Below are positions 17,388 through 26,042 of a stretch of 64,000 nt of DNA, piece by piece. The translations under genes and the position numbers were made by a program. Below the pieces are notes generated by a model. That model saw only the letters and a program-made list of their open reading frames with translations. It searched no databases and was not told where the DNA came from. The DNA comes from Psychrobacter sp. MF31 (GTDB lineage Bacteria > Pseudomonadota > Gammaproteobacteria > Pseudomonadales > Moraxellaceae): NCBI RefSeq assembly GCF_012847335.1, contig NZ_JABBDX010000001.1, forward strand, positions 62,001-126,000, in the 5' to 3' direction. The stretch's first letter is position 1. Every line of letters begins with the position of its first letter.

Positions 17388-18506
17388 ATGACCCATCAGC
17401 GCCCAACAGCAATGTCTGCTAAGCAGTTTGAGCCTTTGCCCAAACCTGCAAAAGGTGCTGATGCCAAAATACTACGTGACCGTTCTCATACACCGAAAAC
17501 GGAAACTCAAGATTCAAAAGTGATAACCTCATCACCACTTACCGACAGCTTTTCGCGGCAACTGACCTATTTGCGCCTATCCATTACCGATTTTTGTAAT
17601 TTTCGCTGTGATTATTGCTTGCCCAATGGTTATCAAGGGATTCGTGCCAGAGATGAGTTAAGCCTTGATGAAATTGCCATTTTGGTTCAAGGTTTTGCAG
17701 CACTTGGCACGAAAAAAGTGCGAATCACTGGCGGCGAGCCTTCTATTCGTCAAGATGTCACCCAAATCATCGAAACCGTCCGCCAAACCTTTGGCATTGA
17801 AACGGTTGCGATGACTAGCAACGGCTATAAGCTTGGCAAGCATTTGGCAGATTGGCAAACTGCCGGACTTAATCAGCTTAATATCAGTATCGACAGCTTT
17901 GATGCGGCAACTTTTCATAAAATCACCGGAATGAATACGCTACCTGCGCTGATGACGGACATGGAAACACTGCTTGAAACGACCGACATTAAGCTTAAAA
18001 TTAACAGCATTTTGATGAAAGAAACGGTTTTTGACAATCTGGTTTATGCGCTTGATTACGTCAAATCACGACCGGTGACCTACCGATTTATTGAGTTTAT
18101 GCAGACCAGTGACAACAGTCAGCTATTTTTTGCCCAACATGCCCATGCCGATCGCGTGAAAAACTACTTGCTTGAGCGCGGCTGGCAAGCTGAGGAGCGC
18201 CATAAAAACGATGGTCCTGCGATTGAATTTTCTCACCCCGATTATTTAGGTAGAATTGGGCTGATTGCCCCTTATGCTGCTCATTTTTGTGACAATTGCA
18301 ACCGGCTTCGGGTCAGCTGTCAAGGTCGCGTTCATCTGTGTTTGTTTGACCAAGGCAACTATGATATCCGCTCGCATTTACAGCACGACAACCCCCAAAG
18401 CTTGATTGCTGCGTTGCAAAACCTGATGCCCATCAAGCCTGAGCATCACCATTTACACGACTCAGACAGTGGAATGATGCACAATTTATCGATTATTGGC
18501 GGCTAA
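17388..18506 (+). CDS. moaA: GTP 3',8-cyclase (radical SAM)
   Basis: MoaA, with MoaC, makes cyclic pyranopterin monophosphate from GTP. The radical SAM cluster site is ITDFCNFRCDYCLPNGY near residue 67. The second cluster, near the C-terminus, uses the cysteines of FCDNCNRLRVSCQGRVHLC, and the protein ends in GG, which is needed for activity in this family. About 55 polar residues precede the first strand (LTYLRLSITD); most MoaA proteins have 10-15 there. Internal ATG codons early in the frame may be the true start, although the ATG at 17388 follows a GGAAG purine run. The 149-base gap before it probably carries the promoter for the moa genes. Confidence 0.95.
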   Translation: MTHQRPTAMSAKQFEPLPKPAKGADAKILRDRSHTPKTETQDSKVITSSPLTDSFSRQLTYLRLSITDFCNFRCDYCLPNGYQGIRARDELSLDEIAILVQGFAALGTKKVRITGGEPSIRQDVTQIIETVRQTFGIETVAMTSNGYKLGKHLADWQTAGLNQLNISIDSFDAATFHKITGMNTLPALMTDMETLLETTDIKLKINSILMKETVFDNLVYALDYVKSRPVTYRFIEFMQTSDNSQLFFAQHAHADRVKNYLLERGWQAEERHKNDGPAIEFSHPDYLGRIGLIAPYAAHFCDNCNRLRVSCQGRVHLCLFDQGNYDIRSHLQHDNPQSLIAALQNLMPIKPEHHHLHDSDSGMMHNLSIIGG

Positions 18507-18584
18507 ATTTAAAAATAATATTTTCAAAATAAATAAAATAGCAAAATATATTAAAAATCTAACCCTATTAAAAAAGGATGATTC

Positions 18585-19112
18585 ATGAGTAAGCCGCAAG
18601 CGCCATTTTTACCACTTAATATTGCCGTACTTTGTGTTTCCGACAGCCGAAGCATCAATGAGGACACCTCAGGAAAATATCTTGCTGACAGTTTAACTGA
18701 AGCAGGTCACAACCTTGCCGATCGTAAAGTTATCAGCGATGATGTTTATCAAATCCGCGCTGTGATTAGCGCTTGGATTGCCGATAACAATATCCACGCT
18801 ATCATCACCACTGGCGGCACTGGATTTTATAAGCGCGACAGTATACCTGAAGCGGTTGGCGTGTTATTTGACAAATCAGTTGATGGTTTTGGCGAGATGT
18901 TTCGCTTGATTTCTAAAGATGATATCGGCATGTCTACGATTCAGTCGCGAGCCATCGCGGGAATGGCAAACAACACCGGCATTTTTTGCTTGCCGGGGTC
19001 ATCGGGTGCTTGCCGAACCGGTTGGGAGGGCATTTTAAAAGAGCAGCTGGATAACCGAACTCGACCTTGCAACTTTGTGGCGCATTTTTTAGGTGAAAAT
19101 CCCAATCATTAA
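18585..19112 (+). CDS. moaB: Molybdenum cofactor biosynthesis protein MoaB (MogA/MoaB fold)
   Basis: MoaB/MogA-fold proteins adenylate molybdopterin before molybdenum insertion. Motifs include VLCVSDSRSINEDTSGKYL near residue 15, AIITTGGTGFYKRDSIPEAV near 85 and FCLPGSSGACRTGWEGIL near 135. Length (175 aa) suits MoaB. There is no separate mogA in the window, so this protein may provide the adenylyltransferase step ahead of MoeA. A GG-rich ribosome site (AAAAAAGGATGATTC) precedes the ATG. Confidence 0.93.
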   Translation: MSKPQAPFLPLNIAVLCVSDSRSINEDTSGKYLADSLTEAGHNLADRKVISDDVYQIRAVISAWIADNNIHAIITTGGTGFYKRDSIPEAVGVLFDKSVDGFGEMFRLISKDDIGMSTIQSRAIAGMANNTGIFCLPGSSGACRTGWEGILKEQLDNRTRPCNFVAHFLGENPNH

Positions 19113-19154
19113 CCCTTAATTTTTGGGCTAATAGTTTTTGGCTAATAGTTAAAG

Positions 19155-19841
19155 ATGACTAAAGATTTTAATAACGATTTAATGCCTGACGCCATTGTGA
19201 TTTTAGCAGGCGGTCAATCAAGGCGGATGGGATCAGCAAAGGCTTTATTATCATTGCCAACTGGTCAGCGCCTACTTGATTATCATGTTAATGCTGCAGA
19301 AATTTTTGATTGTCCAATTTTGATTGCGGATAATGATCAAGGATTTTTTGCTAAATTGCAAAGTCATGATGGCGCAAAAATAACGCAAATTAGTGATTAC
19401 CAGCCAAAAGGCGCTCAAGACCAAAATCAGGGCGGGGCGCTAGTAGCAATTTTAGGGGCAATGCAAGCGCTTCAATCATTACCGCCAGAAGCTTGGCTGC
19501 TTGTCATTAGCTGTGACAGCTTAATTTCAGCACCGATGCTTTGGCAAAAACTGCATGGCAAAGTTGTTTTGGTAAATAAAACAAAGCAAGCTGATATAGT
19601 TTGCTTAAATGGTCATAAAATTTTACCGTTATTAGGCGCTTATCGTTTAAGCTTGGCAAGTGAGTTACAAGCTTATCTTGATCGCGGCGAGCGCCGAGTG
19701 ATGCCGTTTATTACGCCAAAAGTTAATCTGGTTGATAGCCCCCATTATTGGCAAGCTTTGGCAAATTTTAATACAACAACAGACTTTAAAAACGCTTGCC
19801 AAGCTTTTTATCATTTAAAGCTTTTGTCAGCTAGACAGTAG
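19155..19841 (+). CDS. mobA: Molybdenum cofactor guanylyltransferase
   Basis: MobA attaches GMP from GTP to Mo-molybdopterin, giving the MGD cofactor used by the FdhF/DMSO reductase family, here probably the YdeP-like enzyme at 6364. It carries VILAGGQSRRMGSAKALL near residue 17 and WLLVISCDSLISAPM near residue 118 (Asp for metal). Length (228 aa) is slightly longer than the common 190-200. Just before the start, the string TTTTTGG(G)CTAATAG occurs twice in tandem (19121-19149), and the Shine-Dalgarno site is weak. Confidence 0.9.
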   Translation: MTKDFNNDLMPDAIVILAGGQSRRMGSAKALLSLPTGQRLLDYHVNAAEIFDCPILIADNDQGFFAKLQSHDGAKITQISDYQPKGAQDQNQGGALVAILGAMQALQSLPPEAWLLVISCDSLISAPMLWQKLHGKVVLVNKTKQADIVCLNGHKILPLLGAYRLSLASELQAYLDRGERRVMPFITPKVNLVDSPHYWQALANFNTTTDFKNACQAFYHLKLLSARQ

Positions 19842-19857
19842 AGAGTTCTAAAAATTT

Positions 19858-20370
19858 ATGACCTACCAATCAAATAAAAACGCCAATCAATTGTCACACT
19901 TAACGGCGTCCGGCGACATTCAAATGGTTGATGTCAGCGGCAAATCAGCGACGACGCGCGAGGCGACCGCCCAAGGTCAAGTTCGTTTTTTACCCGAGAT
20001 TTACGCACAAATCAAAGCTGCTGATGGCATGACCAAAAAAGGCAGCATTACCCAAACCGCGCACATTGCAGGGATTATGGCAGCGAAAAAAACTGCTGAT
20101 TTTATCCCGCTTTGTCATCCGTTGCCGCTGGATAAAATCGGTTTAAGCTTTGAGTTTGATGATAAAAATTACGCTATTAAGGTTACCGCAACCGTTAAAG
20201 TCACTCACAAAACTGGCGTTGAAATGGAAGCCTTAACCGCAGTAAGTATGGCTTGCTTGACCATTTACGACATGACCAAAGCGCTATCGCATGATATTGT
20301 GATTGAGGGTATTCAATTGCTGCAAAAAACGGGCGGCAAATCGGATTATAGCGCTCAGCCTGACGGTTGA
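19858..20370 (+). CDS. moaC: Cyclic pyranopterin monophosphate synthase
   Basis: MoaC converts the MoaA product to cyclic pyranopterin monophosphate. The core motifs are HLTASGDIQMVDVSGK at the N-terminus, QTAHIAGIMAAKKTADFIPLCHPLPL near residue 65 and TGVEMEALTAVSMACLTIYDM near 118, all highly conserved. Length (170 aa) is standard. It sits 17 bases after mobA and 30 before moaD, clearly within one operon. Confidence 0.96.
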   Translation: MTYQSNKNANQLSHLTASGDIQMVDVSGKSATTREATAQGQVRFLPEIYAQIKAADGMTKKGSITQTAHIAGIMAAKKTADFIPLCHPLPLDKIGLSFEFDDKNYAIKVTATVKVTHKTGVEMEALTAVSMACLTIYDMTKALSHDIVIEGIQLLQKTGGKSDYSAQPDG

Positions 20371-20399
20371 TGCAACCATTTTAGCTACAGGAGCCAGTT

Positions 20400-20660
20400 A
20401 TGAGCGTCGAATCGACGATTGAAATCAACGTTCTATATTTTGCTAACCTTGCCGATGAATCAGGCTGCGATGAAGAGTCGCTTGCTATTGCTAACAAGAT
20501 GTCGCTAAGCCAACTTTATGATCATTTACAGCAAAAGCATAGCCTAAGCATGCCACAATCTGAGCTTCGTGTGGCAATCAATGACTATTTTGTCTCTTGG
20601 GATGAGCCGATCAAAGCGGGTGACAACGTGGTATTTATCAGCCCCGTTGCTGGCGGCTAA
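20400..20660 (+). CDS. moaD: Molybdopterin synthase sulfur carrier subunit
   Basis: MoaD is a ubiquitin-like protein whose C-terminal glycine is thiocarboxylated and donates sulfur to the pterin. The 86-residue protein ends in ISPVAGG, the exact C-terminus expected, with the beta-grasp core before it (VAINDYFVSWDEPIKAGDNVVFI). An AGGAG site precedes the start, and moaE follows after 18 bases. Confidence 0.94.
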   Translation: MSVESTIEINVLYFANLADESGCDEESLAIANKMSLSQLYDHLQQKHSLSMPQSELRVAINDYFVSWDEPIKAGDNVVFISPVAGG

Positions 20661-20678
20661 AGGATTAGGATAACTTTC

Positions 20679-21182
20679 ATGGACAATCATTTTGAGAAAA
20701 GTGTTCATCAAGGCGCGATGCAAATTAAGCGCAGTGTTGATGACGCCTACCATCTTGCGATCCAAGATGGCTTTGCGCTTCTTGATGTCGCTATCGATGA
20801 GCCGCGATTGCGCAAAGCACTCATTGATGATCGCAGTGGGGCGGTGGTTAGCTTTGATGGTCGCGTCCGCAATCATAATAATGACAGTCAAGTTCAGCGG
20901 TTAACGTATTACGGTTATGAAGCGTTGGCGATTAATCAAGGTCGATTGATTATTGACAAAGCCAAAGCGCAATTTGGCATTGTAAACGCCGTTGCCATGC
21001 ACCGAATTGGCGCGCTTGAGATCGGCGATATGGCGATTTGGGTTGGTGTTTCAGCGGCGCATAGGGACGCCGCCTTTGACGCTTGCCGCTGGATTTTGGA
21101 TACGATTAAAGCGGACATTCCAATTTGGAAGCAAGAGTATTATCCCGATGAGCCGTCAAAATGGCTGAGTAATAATGGTTAA
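20679..21182 (+). CDS. moaE: Molybdopterin synthase catalytic subunit
   Basis: MoaE pairs with MoaD to convert cyclic pyranopterin monophosphate to molybdopterin. Diagnostic segments are SGAVVSFDGRVRNHNND near residue 50, YYGYEALA, MHRIGALEIGDMAIWVGVSAAHRDAAFDACRWILD around 108-143, and IPIWKQEYYPDEPSKW at the end, with the active-site lysine. The N-terminus is about 15 residues longer than E. coli MoaE. Confidence 0.95.
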   Translation: MDNHFEKSVHQGAMQIKRSVDDAYHLAIQDGFALLDVAIDEPRLRKALIDDRSGAVVSFDGRVRNHNNDSQVQRLTYYGYEALAINQGRLIIDKAKAQFGIVNAVAMHRIGALEIGDMAIWVGVSAAHRDAAFDACRWILDTIKADIPIWKQEYYPDEPSKWLSNNG

Positions 21183-21273
21183 TTAAAAGTTAAATTATCA
21201 GCAAAACTTTGATTATCATAAACTTTTTTGTTTAATAACAAATTTTAATAATAAAAATTTAAGGACAGTAAAA

Positions 21274-22197
21274 ATGACGCCAGCTGATTATGAACCGTTA
21301 GCCGCTAAGCCATCAAAATTATTGTTGCTAAGCTTAAGCGCTGTGGCTATCATTGCCATGAGTGGTTGCAATAACAGTGAAGCGCCAAGTGACTCAGCTG
21401 CCACTAAAACTAAGCAAGAATCGACTCAGACTGCCTTACAAGAGTCAAATCAAGACTTAGCGACTCAAGATACTCAAGCGACTAAAGGCAATGAAATTCG
21501 CATTGCCGCCGCCGCAAACTTATCAGATGTGCTGCCCAAAATTATTGACAGTTATAAAGCGGATAACCAAATCCCAAATCAAAATATTGACATCACTTTT
21601 GCGTCTTCAGGAAAGCTGGTTGCTCAAATTGAAGCCGGCGCACCTTATGATATCTTTTTATCGGCTGACCAAGATTTTCCGGCAAAGCTTGCAGGCGGTA
21701 TGCTCAAAGACAAAAGTCAACCATTTACCTACACTCAAGGTCAGCTGACGCTTTATAGCACCAAGCACGCCTTAACGGACTTTACGCCTGAATCATTAAA
21801 AAAACTGGTGACCGAAGACAGCGGCAACAAATTCACCATTGCCAATCCCGAGCTTGCCCCGTATGGCGCATCGGCAAAAATGTATCTGACCGATCAACAA
21901 GCCTACGACAATTTGATTGCCAAAAAACAGCTGATCCAAGCTGAAAATATTGGTCAAGCCTTTCAATACGCGCATACTGGCATCGTCGATTATGGCTTTG
22001 TGGCGTTATCACAAGTCAAAGCTGTGGATGCCCCTACGGATAAGTATTATGTTTTAGATCAAAGCGCTTATCCGGCGATTTTGCAAGATGGCATCGTGGT
22101 TAAAAACAGCAAAGTGGCAACGGACTTTACCAACTATTTACGTAGCAAAAAAGGTCAAGATCACTTTGCTCAATCAGGCTATTTACCTTTGAAATAA
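21274..22197 (+). CDS. modA: Molybdate-binding lipoprotein ModA
   Basis: ModA captures molybdate in the periplasm for the ABC importer. A membrane segment ending in the lipobox MSGC (Cys33) suggests a lipid-anchored form, followed by a Ser/Thr/Gln-rich linker of about 40 residues. The binding domain starts at EIRIAAAANLSDVLPKII, with the ASSGKLVAQIEAGAPYDIFLSAD motif and a C-terminal LRSKKGQDHFAQSGYLPLK. The family fold is complete. It lies 91 bases after moaE, with AT-rich sequence between that may hold a promoter. modB follows after 42 bases. Confidence 0.93.
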   Translation: MTPADYEPLAAKPSKLLLLSLSAVAIIAMSGCNNSEAPSDSAATKTKQESTQTALQESNQDLATQDTQATKGNEIRIAAAANLSDVLPKIIDSYKADNQIPNQNIDITFASSGKLVAQIEAGAPYDIFLSADQDFPAKLAGGMLKDKSQPFTYTQGQLTLYSTKHALTDFTPESLKKLVTEDSGNKFTIANPELAPYGASAKMYLTDQQAYDNLIAKKQLIQAENIGQAFQYAHTGIVDYGFVALSQVKAVDAPTDKYYVLDQSAYPAILQDGIVVKNSKVATDFTNYLRSKKGQDHFAQSGYLPLK

Positions 22198-22239
22198 GTT
22201 TGGCAAGCTGAGTTATCCGCAAACAAGGCGAGAGCAGTT

Positions 22240-22941
22240 ATGATGATCGGGCAGTTTATCGCCGCTGAAATGCTTGCTCCGATTTGGGTAAGCATCAAGC
22301 TTGCTGCTATTACCACAATTTGTCTGCTTATTTTTGCCACCCCGCTTGCTTATTGGCTTGCCAAGCCAAGCAGCACCATGATCGTCAAGCGCATCAAAGT
22401 GCTGTTAATGGGCGTGATTGCCATGCCGTTAGTGCTACCGCCGACGGTGATTGGCTTTTATTTACTGCTGCTATTTAGCCCAAACTACGGCATCGGTAAT
22501 TGGCTTGACAGTCATCATTTAAGCGCGCTGATTTTTACCTTTGAAGGCTTAGTGATTGGCTCAATCGTTTATTCGTTGCCATTTTATATTCAGCCGGTTT
22601 ACGCTCAGTGCGCGCGCCTGCCAAAGAGTATGCTAGAAGCCGCGCATTTGCTTGAGCCAAGCCGGTGGCGCTGCTTTTGGCAAGTGATTTTACCGCAAGT
22701 GAAAATCGGCATTGTGCTTGGCAGTTTGATTAGCTTTGCGCATACCATTGGTGAGTTTGGTGTGGTTTTAATGATTGGCGGCAGCATTCCGCACGAAACC
22801 AAAGTCGTTTCCATTGCCATTTATGAGCAGGTCGAAGCGCTTAACTATGATGCCGCTCATACCATGTCACTGGTTTTGATTATCATGGGGATGGCACTCG
22901 TCGCGCTGATTGCAAGCGTTGGCAAAAAAGGCGTTCGTTGA
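22240..22941 (+). CDS. modB: Molybdate ABC transporter permease ModB
   Basis: ModB is the inner-membrane permease of the molybdate importer. It has five or six hydrophobic segments and the permease loop EAAHLLEPSRWRCFWQVILPQVKIGI near residue 135 (the EAA motif that docks the ATPase), plus MPLVLPPTVIGFYLL. Length (233 aa) is normal. A strong intrinsic terminator overlaps its stop codon, and the next gene is on the opposite strand. No ATPase gene modC follows, which is unusual for this family. Confidence 0.94.
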   Translation: MMIGQFIAAEMLAPIWVSIKLAAITTICLLIFATPLAYWLAKPSSTMIVKRIKVLLMGVIAMPLVLPPTVIGFYLLLLFSPNYGIGNWLDSHHLSALIFTFEGLVIGSIVYSLPFYIQPVYAQCARLPKSMLEAAHLLEPSRWRCFWQVILPQVKIGIVLGSLISFAHTIGEFGVVLMIGGSIPHETKVVSIAIYEQVEALNYDAAHTMSLVLIIMGMALVALIASVGKKGVR

Positions 22942-22952
22942 GCGCCTTTTTT
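22924..22952 (+). terminator. Intrinsic terminator after modB
   Basis: A 10-base stem (AAAAAAGGCG / CGCCTTTTTT) with a nine-base loop ends in a T-run. It overlaps the last codons of modB and closes the molybdenum operon. Confidence 0.88.
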
Positions 22953-23010
22953 ATTGTTTAAATAAAATTATTGCCTTGAGTTTAAATCGCTGAGTTAACC
23001 GCGACCTACA

Positions 23011-23544
23011 TTACCACATCAAGTCATCTGGGATGACGTACGCCGCATAAGGATCGTCCTCATCCACCTCATCGTTGGCTTTGTCGTTAGAAACCACGAT
23101 AAAACCTGCCATTTTTTCATTGATGCGTTCCGCTAGCGGATAGGGCAGTAGCGCGTAGCTGTCGTCCAAGCGCGCAATCACCACGTGACCGGCTACGATT
23201 TGATCAAAAAGCTTTTGCGTGGTGTGGATCTTTTTGATCTTGCTGTCATCAACAAATTGATAGCTGACATCGCCTGCCGTGTCTGCAATTTGGTACTGCT
23301 TAATCATTTGTTTGATGTTGGCAGCAAGGGTTTTTTGCTCAAGCTGCTGCTGCTTTTCTTGGTTCAGCTGTTGGTCCTTTTCAACTTTTTCAGCTTGGGC
23401 AGCCGCCAGCGCTTTTTTTGCTTCAAGAGCAGCGTCATCGCCCGTGCGTTTGGCGTGAGCGGATTGTTTATTAAGCTGCTTTGCTTTTTTGCTGTCCACC
23501 AATCCGGCTTTGAGTAATTGAGCTTGAAGGGCATTTTTAGCCAT
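23011..23544 (-). CDS. DUF2058 family protein (YaiL-like)
   Basis: The 177-residue protein begins MAKNALQAQLLKAGLVDSKKAKQLNKQ, the signature of DUF2058 (E. coli YaiL). It continues with a charged alpha-helical segment rich in Lys, Gln and Ala (residues about 30-85, probable coiled coil) and a C-terminal domain with QFVDDSKIKKIHTTQKLFDQIVAGHVVIARLDDSYALLP. The family has been called nucleoprotein/polynucleotide-associated, but its function is not established. An ORF start 32 codons earlier is possible, but the ATG at 23544 has an AGGAAAG site and matches family N-termini. Confidence 0.85.
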   Translation of the reverse strand: MAKNALQAQLLKAGLVDSKKAKQLNKQSAHAKRTGDDAALEAKKALAAAQAEKVEKDQQLNQEKQQQLEQKTLAANIKQMIKQYQIADTAGDVSYQFVDDSKIKKIHTTQKLFDQIVAGHVVIARLDDSYALLPYPLAERINEKMAGFIVVSNDKANDEVDEDDPYAAYVIPDDLMW

Positions 23545-23785
23545 AGTCTTTCCTAAAAATTGGGGGTTAAGAGTGTTAAAATTTAAGCAAAGGGTCAAAT
23601 CGATAAGGCTATGGTAGCAAATTTTGCTTTCAGATGGCATTGCTTCTTAAAGTTAACCTGTGAACCATTAATCAAGCGATTTTGAAATTGACCTAAATTT
23701 GTTGCCTTTTTTAGGGTTTAGCGGCGGTTTTGTTCGGCAAAAGTGTTATGATAATTTAACGCTTCATGATAATTAGGAATAATTT

Positions 23786-25279
23786 ATGACGGTTGCCTCC
23801 CCTACAAAAGCTTTTAAAGTCGAAAAAACAAAAAATAAGCCTTTACTAAATGACCATGCCGAAACCTTAGTTGCCATCGATGACAAAGCATCATTTCGCG
23901 TTGAGTCGGATTTGCTCGGTGAACAAAACGTTCCGGCAGCAGCGCTTTATGGCATTCAAACTCAGCGCGCTCACCAAAATTTTCATATTACAGGCGTTCC
24001 GATCAGTCATTTTCCAGAATTGGTGATGGCGCTTGCGATGGTAAAGTTAGCAGCAGCAAAAGCCAATCACCGCCATAAATTGCTGAGCGATGATAAAGCG
24101 CGAGTGATTATTGAGGCGTGCCAAGAGCTAATTTTGGGCAATTATCATGACCAGTTTATTGTCGATTTGATTCAAGGCGGGGCGGGGACGTCGACCAATA
24201 TGAACGCCAATGAGGTGATTGCCAATATTGGTCTTGCAAAATTGGGTTTTGAATTTGGGCAATATCAGCATTTGCATCCGAATAATGATGTCAATCGCTC
24301 GCAATCGACCAATGACGTTTACCCAAGTGCGGCGCGATTGGCGATTGTTTTTGCGGCAAGACCGTTAAAAGAGGCGGTAGATAAGCTGCAACATAGCTTA
24401 GCGATTAAAGCGCAAGAGTTTGCTGACGTGCTTAAAATGGGGCGAACGCAAATGCAAGATGCCGTGCCGATGACCCTTGGTCAAGAGTTTCGAGCGTTTG
24501 CTAGCGATTTGGGCGGGGAGACGGCGCAAATTGAGCACTCTTGCAAGCAGCTTTGTGAGGTAAATCTAGGTGGAACGGCGATCGGTACGGGAATCAATGC
24601 GCCAAGCGGCTATGCGCGATTGGTGGTGAGCGAGCTTGCTTTGGTGAGCGGTTTGCCCATTAAGCTTGCTGAGGATTTGATTGCCGCAAGCTCAGATATG
24701 GGCGCATTTGTAAAGTTTTCAGGGACGCTGCGCCGCCTTGCAATTAAGCTGTCAAAGTTAAGTAACGATTTGCGCTTGTTATCGAGTGGTCCAAGAACGG
24801 GGCTTGGCGAGATTAACCTGCCCGCCGTTCAACCCGGATCCTCCATCATGCCCGGAAAAGTCAATCCAGTAATTCCAGAGGCGGTCAATCAAACGGCATT
24901 TCAGGTGATGGGAACGGACATGAGCATCACTATGGCAGCCGAAGCCGGTCAGCTTCAGCTGAATGCGATGGAGCCGCTTATCATTTATAACCTACTAAAT
25001 AATACCCGAATGCTCGAAAAAGCGATCCGAATGTTAGATACACTTTGTATTCAAGGCATTACTGCCAATAAAGATCACTGCGCGTTGCATGTTAAAAATA
25101 GCATTGGCATTGTCACCGCGCTTGTGCCGCATATCGGCTATGAAAATGCCACGCGGATTGCAGAGGTGGCGCTGGCAAGTGGGGTGAGCGTTGCTGATTT
25201 GGTTCGCCAAGAAGACTTATTGACGGAAGATGAGCTTAATAATATTTTGTCACTTAGGAATATGATTCATAATTTGTAA
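23786..25279 (+). CDS. aspA: Aspartate ammonia-lyase (aspartase), class II fumarase family
   Basis: The enzyme reversibly deaminates L-aspartate to fumarate and ammonia. The family signature GSSIMPGKVNPVIPEAVNQ lies near residue 350, and STNDVYPSAARL near residue 172. RVESDLLGEQNVPAAALYGIQTQRA matches aspartases better than fumarases, as does the GGAGTSTNMNANEVIANIGL segment. About 35 polar residues precede the usual N-terminus, so an internal start is possible, although the ATG at 23786 has a TAGGAAT site upstream. It stands alone, with a bidirectional terminator after it. Confidence 0.88.
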   Translation: MTVASPTKAFKVEKTKNKPLLNDHAETLVAIDDKASFRVESDLLGEQNVPAAALYGIQTQRAHQNFHITGVPISHFPELVMALAMVKLAAAKANHRHKLLSDDKARVIIEACQELILGNYHDQFIVDLIQGGAGTSTNMNANEVIANIGLAKLGFEFGQYQHLHPNNDVNRSQSTNDVYPSAARLAIVFAARPLKEAVDKLQHSLAIKAQEFADVLKMGRTQMQDAVPMTLGQEFRAFASDLGGETAQIEHSCKQLCEVNLGGTAIGTGINAPSGYARLVVSELALVSGLPIKLAEDLIAASSDMGAFVKFSGTLRRLAIKLSKLSNDLRLLSSGPRTGLGEINLPAVQPGSSIMPGKVNPVIPEAVNQTAFQVMGTDMSITMAAEAGQLQLNAMEPLIIYNLLNNTRMLEKAIRMLDTLCIQGITANKDHCALHVKNSIGIVTALVPHIGYENATRIAEVALASGVSVADLVRQEDLLTEDELNNILSLRNMIHNL

Positions 25280-25282
25280 TCA

Positions 25283-25322
25283 AAAAAAGCGCTTAGCAAA
25301 GTTACAAGCTAGGGGCTTTTTT
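25283..25322. terminator. Bidirectional intrinsic terminator between aspA and the GT2 gene
   Basis: A 15-base imperfect stem flanked by A-run and T-run (AAAAAAGC...GCTTTTTT) with a ten-base loop lies between two converging genes and can stop transcription from both sides. Confidence 0.82.
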
Positions 25323-25323
25323 A

Positions 25324-25992
25324 TTATGAATTGCTCTTTTCCAAATTCGCCAAAAACGCCGCAAAACCTTCGGCGGCTCGCGCTTCTAACCGGCTGCTTG
25401 TGGTGACGCGAACGCGGTTGCTCCACGTAATATCAAAATTTTGATTTTCAAATTTTTTAACCAAATTGACATCTTCATGGCAAGGCATCGGCTCAAAGCC
25501 GCCAACAGTAAGGTAAGCTTTACTGCTAAAGCTTAAGTTTGCGCCATGAATGTGGCGATGCCCCATTTTATCTTGGTAATGCGCCAGATAGTCATCGCGC
25601 GTTTTTGAGGTTAAATGTGACCAATCAGCGACACTGACCACACCGCAAATCATATCAGTCGGTTGTTGCAACTGGTTAACTTGCTCAGCCAACCAATCTT
25701 TGCTCACTGTCGAGTCCGCATCGGTACAGCAAAGCCAAGTTACGCCATTTTTGATAGCATGACGAAGCCCAAAATCGCGAGCGCGACCAACGCAGCGATA
25801 ATCGCAAGATAAGTAATCGACGCCCAAAGCTTTCACAATATCTTGCGTGTCATCGGTACAGTTATCAAGAACCACAAGCGGATAAGCGTCAACACCTTGC
25901 GGCAATTGCGCAATGGCAGTTTGAACGGCTGCTAAACAATCCGCGATCGTCTTCGCTTCGTTATGCGCTGGAATGACAATGCCGATTTTCAT
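25324..25992 (-). CDS. Glycosyltransferase family 2 protein
   Basis: The 222-residue GT-A protein starts with IGIVIPAHNEAKTIADCLAAV and has the metal-binding CCTDADSTVSKDWL near residue 90 (DxD) and PCHEDVNLVKKFE near residue 175 (ED acceptor motif). It has no membrane segment, so it is probably soluble or peripheral. It is the last gene of a cluster with a methyltransferase, a PIG-L deacetylase and an acyl-CoA dehydrogenase-like protein, which together suggest modification of a glycan or lipid-linked sugar. The donor and acceptor are unknown. Confidence 0.86.
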   Translation of the reverse strand: MKIGIVIPAHNEAKTIADCLAAVQTAIAQLPQGVDAYPLVVLDNCTDDTQDIVKALGVDYLSCDYRCVGRARDFGLRHAIKNGVTWLCCTDADSTVSKDWLAEQVNQLQQPTDMICGVVSVADWSHLTSKTRDDYLAHYQDKMGHRHIHGANLSFSSKAYLTVGGFEPMPCHEDVNLVKKFENQNFDITWSNRVRVTTSSRLEARAAEGFAAFLANLEKSNS

Positions 25993-26042
25993 ATTTTCAT
26001 AGTCACCTTTATGTTCTTTATACTATTTATACCAAATACCAT

